Part shown: positions 14,473 to 18,397 of the stretch, piece by piece
Numbering within the stretch: the first letter of the stretch is position 1
Layout: the number at the start of each line of letters is the position of its first letter
Assembly (NCBI GenBank): GCA_026389695.1
Contig: JAPLHI010000080.1
Coordinates: 1-18,397, forward strand
Reading direction: 5' to 3'
Length of the DNA stretch: 18,397 bases
Source of the DNA: Chloroflexota bacterium
GTDB taxonomy: Bacteria > Chloroflexota > Dehalococcoidia > GIF9 > UBA5629
Made by a program: the position numbers and the translations under genes
The notes under the pieces: generated by a model
The model's input: only the letters and a program-made list of their open reading frames with translations
Database searches by the model: none
Told to the model about the DNA's origin: nothing

Positions 14473-16467
14473 ATGAGGATTCCCTATAAAATCTGGACCC
14501 GCTACCATTTCTGGGTCATCTTAATCTTATTCACCCTGGTAACCCTGCTGCTTTACCGTGATGTTATATGGCCGTCCGGCTTCAGATCCGACGTTTTTCT
14601 TTTCAATTTAAGCCGTCACACAATTGAAAGGAACCTGTTTTTACTCATAGTTCTGTATACGGGTTTTATTTTCGGTATCCTGCCAACTCTGATAGTAATA
14701 GGCTTATCGCTTGTTGTCATGATACCGCAGGCAATATGGTATTCCGGCAATGTCTCGGACGCTTTGTTCGAAGTGTTATTAGTAACCATAGCCGGCCTGG
14801 CGTTTACCAACTGGATGCGTATCAAAGAGAAGGATGACCGGCGTTTTAAAAAGGCTATGTCCGTGCTTGAAAACACGCAGGAACAGTTGCAGACACGTAT
14901 CAGGGAAGCCAGGGCTAATGCCAGAAGGCTGGCCACCCTTAACACGATTTCCAATGCTCTGAGCCAGTATCTTGATCCTGCGAAAGTAATCGAAACTTCG
15001 GTGGAAATGGTCGGCGAGGTAATGGAAGTTGAAGTTATACTGGTTTACACCATCGAACCGGGACAAAATGAGTTGATTCTAACTGCGTACGAAGGAATAT
15101 CTGCCGAATCGGCGGATGAATTGAACCATGTAAAGATGGGTGAGGGTTTTAATGGCAAGGTCGCGGATACGGGTGAGGTTATGCTGGTTCCCGATGCGTC
15201 TAATGACCCCAGGTTGACCAGGCCTGCGGTTATCAGGAACAAGATACATCCGTTGTTGATAGTTCCCATGAAATCGAAGGGAGAGGTGATAGGCACTCTC
15301 TGTGTGGGTATGCGCCGTCCTCGCATTTTTTTACCGGACGAAATCGACCTGCTGAGCACCATAGCAGGCCAAATAGCATCGGCTTTAACCAATGCCAGGC
15401 TCTATGAGGAAGCCAGGAGAATTGCAGACCAGTTGTATAAATCGGCCAGGGATTATAGAAACCTGTTCGAAAATGCTCATGACGCGATCTGGTTTCATGG
15501 CCTGGACGGCAAGATACTGGCTGCCAATAGGGCTTCGCAGGAATTAACGGGTTATCATATCGATGAGTTTATCGGCAGAAATGTAAGAGAGTTTATGGAT
15601 GAAGAAATGCTCAGCCTGGCAAAAGAGGTACGTCAGAAACTGCTTTTTGATGAACCGTTCACACAGCCTTACGAACAGCATACTGTCACCAAAGACGGGA
15701 TTAGAAAAACTATTATGGTAACATCGAGTCTGATGCTGATTGACGACCAGCCGGTTGGTTTCCAGCACATCGCTCGCGATGTGACGGAAGAGAGGAGGAT
15801 GCAAAATAACCTTCGATACTATTTAAATCAAATAACCCGTGCCCAGGAGGAAGAGAGAAAAAGAATAGCCCGTGAGTTGCATGATGATACCGCTCAGGCT
15901 TTATTTGCCATTTCGCGGCATATGGATAATTTCATACGTGATAATGAGGGATTGTCACAGCAGCAGAGAACTGCACTGCAGGATATCCGGCAAAGAATCA
16001 GTGTTACTTTACAGGGTATCAGGCGTTTCAGCCAGGATCTGCGGCCATCGATCATCGATGATCTGGGAATGTTACCGGCTGTAAAGTGGCTGGTTAAGCA
16101 GAAATCCGAAGAAAGCGGAATTCATACCGAATTAAAAATAAATGGGAAAGAACAACGATTGCTGCCTGAGATGGAACTGATACTCTTCAGGATAGTGCAG
16201 GAGGCGTTAAATAATATCGGTAAACATGCACGGGCTTCCTATGCAGAAGTATCTATAGATTTTAATACTTCTAAAGTGGATATTTGGATCAGGGATAATG
16301 GCAAAGGCTTTGAATTGCCCAGGACGGTGGGTGACCTGTCTCATAGCGGTAAACTTGGGATTGTAGGGATGCAGGAACGTGTATCTCTACTGAACGGGTC
16401 GTTGGATATAAAATCAGAGATAGGCAAGGGCAGTACAGTGCATGTAATAGTGCCGATAAAAATATAA
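14473..16467 (+). CDS. Membrane sensor histidine kinase with GAF and PAS domains (NarX type)
   Basis: 664 residues. Four hydrophobic segments at about 13-29, 53-69, 70-90 and 98-115 anchor it in the membrane with little extracellular sequence. A coiled coil (about 120-155) leads to a GAF domain (about 155-310) and a PAS domain (about 325-440). Next comes a HisKA_3 dimerisation domain with the phospho-acceptor H470 in ARELHDDTAQAL. The HATPase domain has an N box (QEALNNIGKHA, about 576-586), G1 DNGKGF (608-613) and G2 GKLGIVGM (626-633). All catalytic parts look intact. It pairs with the response regulator 61 nt upstream. The ligand is unknown; GAF plus PAS without periplasmic domain suggests an internal or membrane redox cue. 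The ATG at 14473 lacks a strong ribosome binding site. Confidence 0.93.
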   Translation: MRIPYKIWTRYHFWVILILFTLVTLLLYRDVIWPSGFRSDVFLFNLSRHTIERNLFLLIVLYTGFIFGILPTLIVIGLSLVVMIPQAIWYSGNVSDALFEVLLVTIAGLAFTNWMRIKEKDDRRFKKAMSVLENTQEQLQTRIREARANARRLATLNTISNALSQYLDPAKVIETSVEMVGEVMEVEVILVYTIEPGQNELILTAYEGISAESADELNHVKMGEGFNGKVADTGEVMLVPDASNDPRLTRPAVIRNKIHPLLIVPMKSKGEVIGTLCVGMRRPRIFLPDEIDLLSTIAGQIASALTNARLYEEARRIADQLYKSARDYRNLFENAHDAIWFHGLDGKILAANRASQELTGYHIDEFIGRNVREFMDEEMLSLAKEVRQKLLFDEPFTQPYEQHTVTKDGIRKTIMVTSSLMLIDDQPVGFQHIARDVTEERRMQNNLRYYLNQITRAQEEERKRIARELHDDTAQALFAISRHMDNFIRDNEGLSQQQRTALQDIRQRISVTLQGIRRFSQDLRPSIIDDLGMLPAVKWLVKQKSEESGIHTELKINGKEQRLLPEMELILFRIVQEALNNIGKHARASYAEVSIDFNTSKVDIWIRDNGKGFELPRTVGDLSHSGKLGIVGMQERVSLLNGSLDIKSEIGKGSTVHVIVPIKI

Positions 16468-16479
16468 CGTAATTCTTTA

Positions 16480-17169
16480 CTAAAGGTTGTCGAGATAGTC
16501 CGAAACTTCTTCTTGTGAGAGTATTTTTGTAGATTTATTGGTTACCGATTCTCCGATCTCAATGGGCTGGTTGTTTAGTACGATGGCAATGGGTAACTGG
16601 CTATCAAGCTTCCTGATCTTTTTCAGTTCTTCCACTTCTTCCTCATTAGGGAAATAGACTAACACTGCTTTAGGTTCGCTTAACAAGAAAGCATGCATGA
16701 GATCACCGGCATTTTCTGCGGTAAAAACCTTGTATCCTTTGCTTTCCAGTCCTGCAATTACACCCCTTTGATATTCACTATCCTTGCTGAAGATCAATAA
16801 CGTCCTCAGCAATACGTTCATCCTCGCAATTATATGTTCCAGCTTGGCTTCACCCTCATTATTAAATTTTTTAACATAGGGAATGCCATAATACATTATC
16901 TCTATAAGCTTGTCTGTCTCCTTGAGCGGGAAGGCTCCCATGGCCACAATAGGCTTGGATTTGTTCATGCAGGCCTGCAAGACCTCTTCGATACCACCGG
17001 GCAAATCCACATCAATAATGCAGGCGTCGATATCATACTGGGTTATCTGCTTTAAAGCCGTTTCCTTGGATTCGGCCGGGTACAGGGCATAGTCGGAGTC
17101 CAGCAGCGCTCTTCCCAGCATGCTCATAAAGCCGGCATTGTTATCCGCGATTACAATTTTAAATCCCAT
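16480..17169 (-). CDS. Tandem receiver-like protein without output domain
   Basis: 229 residues that read as two response-regulator receiver folds in a row. The first (1-120) keeps D9, a phospho-acceptor-like D53 (ACIIDVDLPGG) and K100/K101. The second (about 122-229) has the alternating strand-helix pattern but no acceptor Asp at the matching place (VLVYFPNEEE), so it is probably not phosphorylated. No DNA-binding or enzymatic domain follows, so it may act by protein contact in a phosphorelay. It converges on the histidine kinase gene with a 12-bp gap, making that kinase a possible but unproven partner. GAGGAAG directly upstream of the ATG is a close-set ribosome binding site. Confidence 0.75.
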   Translation of the reverse strand: MGFKIVIADNNAGFMSMLGRALLDSDYALYPAESKETALKQITQYDIDACIIDVDLPGGIEEVLQACMNKSKPIVAMGAFPLKETDKLIEIMYYGIPYVKKFNNEGEAKLEHIIARMNVLLRTLLIFSKDSEYQRGVIAGLESKGYKVFTAENAGDLMHAFLLSEPKAVLVYFPNEEEVEELKKIRKLDSQLPIAIVLNNQPIEIGESVTNKSTKILSQEEVSDYLDNL

Positions 17170-17232
17170 GCTTCCTCGGGTGACAAACTTAACTCAACAT
17201 TTTGCAGGCTGTTTTTCGCGAACTCGATTTGT

Positions 17233-17262
17233 ATTTTACATTTAATAGTGTGGTGAATTCAA
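17233..17262 (-). promoter_or_regulatory. Candidate promoter of the tandem receiver gene
   Basis: On the minus strand TTGAAT (17257-17262) is followed after 18 bp by TAAAAT (17233-17238). The leader to the ATG at 17169 would be about 57 nt. Confidence 0.45.
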
Positions 17263-17493
17263 GGTAAATGTAGTTTGCAGTATAGTTTTGACCTGTTTTC
17301 GCTGTGATACAACCGTGTCTTATTGACAAAAATTTCTGACCGGTGATAAATTGTTGGTTATGGATTGTGGGTAGGATATTCGGTAGGAATATCGTATTCC
17401 TGGTTAGCATATATACCGGTGAAGATAGCGGATTTTGAATGTTTCTTTTGAAGCTGAGGAAGAAAAATATTAATATCAGAAAAATATATATAC

Positions 17494-17522
17494 TTGACTT
17501 CGTCTGAAAATTGGCGTATTTT
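17494..17522 (+). promoter_or_regulatory. Candidate promoter of the lipoprotein gene
   Basis: TTGACT (17494-17499), 17 bp, then TATTTT (17517-17522). The leader to the GTG at 17659 would be about 130 nt and contains a GGAGGTGA box at 17569-17576 that is too far from the start to serve it. Confidence 0.45.
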
Positions 17523-17658
17523 ATACCTACGTTTCGGATAACGATTCAGTTCATAACGGAAGTGCAAAGGAGGTGAAAGCAGGTTCCTAAGTTACACAAT
17601 AGTCAATTCATTTTATTCTCAAAAAATATTTTATTAATTTAAGGAGGAGCCCCGGGAA

Positions 17659-18288
17659 GTGTTAAAAAACAAAGTATTAGTCATCATGTCTGTCCTGGTT
17701 CTGTCATTAGCAATTGTAGCCATGTCTTGTGCCCCTGCAACTCCGGCGAAACCGGCACCTGCAGCTACACCAGCGCCAGCTGCAACACCAGCACCTGCAG
17801 CTACCCCAGCGCCAGCTGCAAAAGCATTGTCCTTTAAAGCTAAAACTTATACCAACGATGCTAATGGTTTCAGCTTCCAGTATCCGGAGACCTGGATTGA
17901 AGTTAATCCTGTCGACAATCCGGTAAATCAGGTATTTCAGATGAAAGAAGCTGAGGCTTCCCCCACTGACGGCCTGTCCGCAGATGTTCTTCCTCCACAG
18001 GCTAATTTTGCTGCGACATGCAAAAAAGCCATTGAGGAAAGCCCCAGTTATGTGAAATACAAGGCCCTAGCCAATCTTGATTCCAGTAAGACTGTGAAGC
18101 TGGCAGATGGCAAAACCGAAGCCTTTGAAGCAGAATTTTCATCGGTCATCGTGATCTATGACGTTTACATTTATTGCTTTGGCGTCAACAAAGGCGGGAA
18201 AGTTATAGCTATAATTGGCAGCACCGTTGGCGGAAAGGTCAACAAAGATCGCTTAAAGGAAGCTTGTCAAACCCTCGCGGTAAAATAA
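17659..18288 (+). CDS. Secreted lipoprotein with Ala/Pro linker and PsbP-like domain
   Basis: 209 residues. A lipoprotein signal peptide (KNK, then a hydrophobic stretch) ends in the lipobox VAMSC, so Cys24 should be acylated and the protein anchored outside the cytoplasmic membrane. Residues 25-55 form an Ala/Pro/Thr linker. The remainder (about 56-209) begins with NGFSFQYPETW, the pattern of PsbP-like or DUF1795-like small domains that often follow such linkers; the specific function is unknown. The start is GTG; GGAGG lies 11 nt upstream, rather far, but this start gives a proper positively charged signal peptide. The last 11 codons lie inside the terminal fold-back palindrome. Confidence 0.85.
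   Translation: MLKNKVLVIMSVLVLSLAIVAMSCAPATPAKPAPAATPAPAATPAPAATPAPAAKALSFKAKTYTNDANGFSFQYPETWIEVNPVDNPVNQVFQMKEAEASPTDGLSADVLPPQANFAATCKKAIEESPSYVKYKALANLDSSKTVKLADGKTEAFEAEFSSVIVIYDVYIYCFGVNKGGKVIAIIGSTVGGKVNKDRLKEACQTLAVK
17752..17823 (+). repeat. Four 18-bp in-frame repeats encoding PAPAAT
   Basis: Four successive 18-bp units (17752-17769, 17770-17787, 17788-17805, 17806-17823) encode the linker of the lipoprotein. Units 1 and 3, and 2 and 4, are most alike, suggesting duplication of a 36-bp pair. Such linkers are free to change in copy number. Confidence 0.85.
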
Positions 18289-18397
18289 ACTTCACTTTTT
18301 GCTGACCCCTGAGGAAACCCCACGTATACGTGGGGTTTCCTCAGGGGTCAGCAAAAAGTGAAGTTTATTTTACCGCGAGGGTTTGACAAGCTTCCTT
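18256..18397. repeat. 142-bp perfect inverted repeat reaching the window end
   Basis: Every base from 18256 to 18326 is mirrored by its complement from 18327 to 18397, with no spacer; the centre is CACGTA/TACGTG. The left arm contains the last 11 codons and stop of the lipoprotein gene. Arms of 71 bp with no mismatch that stop only at the sequence end point to a fold-back assembly artefact starting at a natural hairpin, though a real terminal hairpin is not excluded. Confidence 0.97.

Larger units (their letters stand above)
17170..17658. other. 489-bp AT-rich intergenic region
   Basis: No convincing gene lies here; two short minus-strand frames (60-75 codons) have no ribosome binding sites and no recognisable sequence. 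It holds divergent promoter candidates for the genes on both sides, and near 17324 on the plus strand a TTGACA followed after 16 bp by GATAAA. Other elements are a near-tandem pair of 12-mers at 17371-17394 and an orphan GGAGGTGA at 17569-17576 with no proper gene behind it. Confidence 0.6.

Noticed and set aside
17189..17567. Two small minus-strand genes of 69 and 73 codons
   Set aside because: They overlap each other and promoter-like sequence, have no ribosome binding sites, and their composition looks like translated AT-rich noncoding DNA.
18301..18352. Rho-independent terminator for the lipoprotein gene
   Set aside because: The hairpin is followed on the plus strand by AAAAAG, not a T run, and everything past the centre may be fold-back artefact, so the true terminator sequence cannot be judged.

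Overview
The window looks like a bacterial chromosome segment, probably from an anaerobe of the Chloroflexota (Dehalococcoidia-like). That placement is an inference from the overall gene style: an NAD(P)-linked [NiFe] hydrogenase, a NarX/NarL-type two-component pair, an Ala/Pro-linked lipoprotein and a small basic single-pass protein beside pcm. No rRNA or tRNA gene was seen to confirm it. The right edge (18256-18397) is a perfect fold-back palindrome and looks like a contig end.

Left part (1-4721): the 3' end of a metallo-beta-lactamase-fold hydrolase. It converges on a small membrane protein, which lies downstream of uvrC on the minus strand. Divergently from uvrC come a Xer-like tyrosine recombinase that has lost several catalytic residues, an array of five 11-bp repeats, a small single-pass membrane protein, and pcm (isoaspartyl methyltransferase).

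Centre (4779-13113, minus strand): a hydrogenase operon in the order NuoE-like, NuoF-GltD fusion, NuoG-like (broken by a frameshift), [NiFe] small subunit, [NiFe] large subunit. An intrinsic terminator follows, and then a second HoxU/NuoG-N-like iron-sulfur protein. The operon has a good sigma70-type promoter (TTGACT-17-TAAAAT). An intrinsic terminator lies in its roughly 95-nt leader, which suggests attenuation. The subunit set matches cytoplasmic HoxEFUYH and the electron-bifurcating HydABCSL [NiFe] hydrogenases. Together they would move electrons between H2, NAD(H) and, through the extra GltD-like module with an NADP-type motif, NADP(H) or a low-potential carrier.

Right part (13111-18397): a Cys-rich 'two-CW' protein just upstream of the operon promoter, a divergent NarL-family response regulator, and a membrane-bound GAF-PAS histidine kinase of the NarX type. 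A convergent gene encodes a stand-alone protein with two receiver-like domains. After a 489-bp AT-rich intergenic region comes a lipoprotein. The regulators sit next to the hydrogenase operon and are candidates to control it, but no sequence evidence links them directly.

The most unusual items are the NuoF-GltD hydrogenase subunit, the predicted attenuator, the terminator inside the hydrogenase cluster, the degenerate recombinase with its 11-bp repeat array, the nuoG frameshift, and the terminal palindrome.
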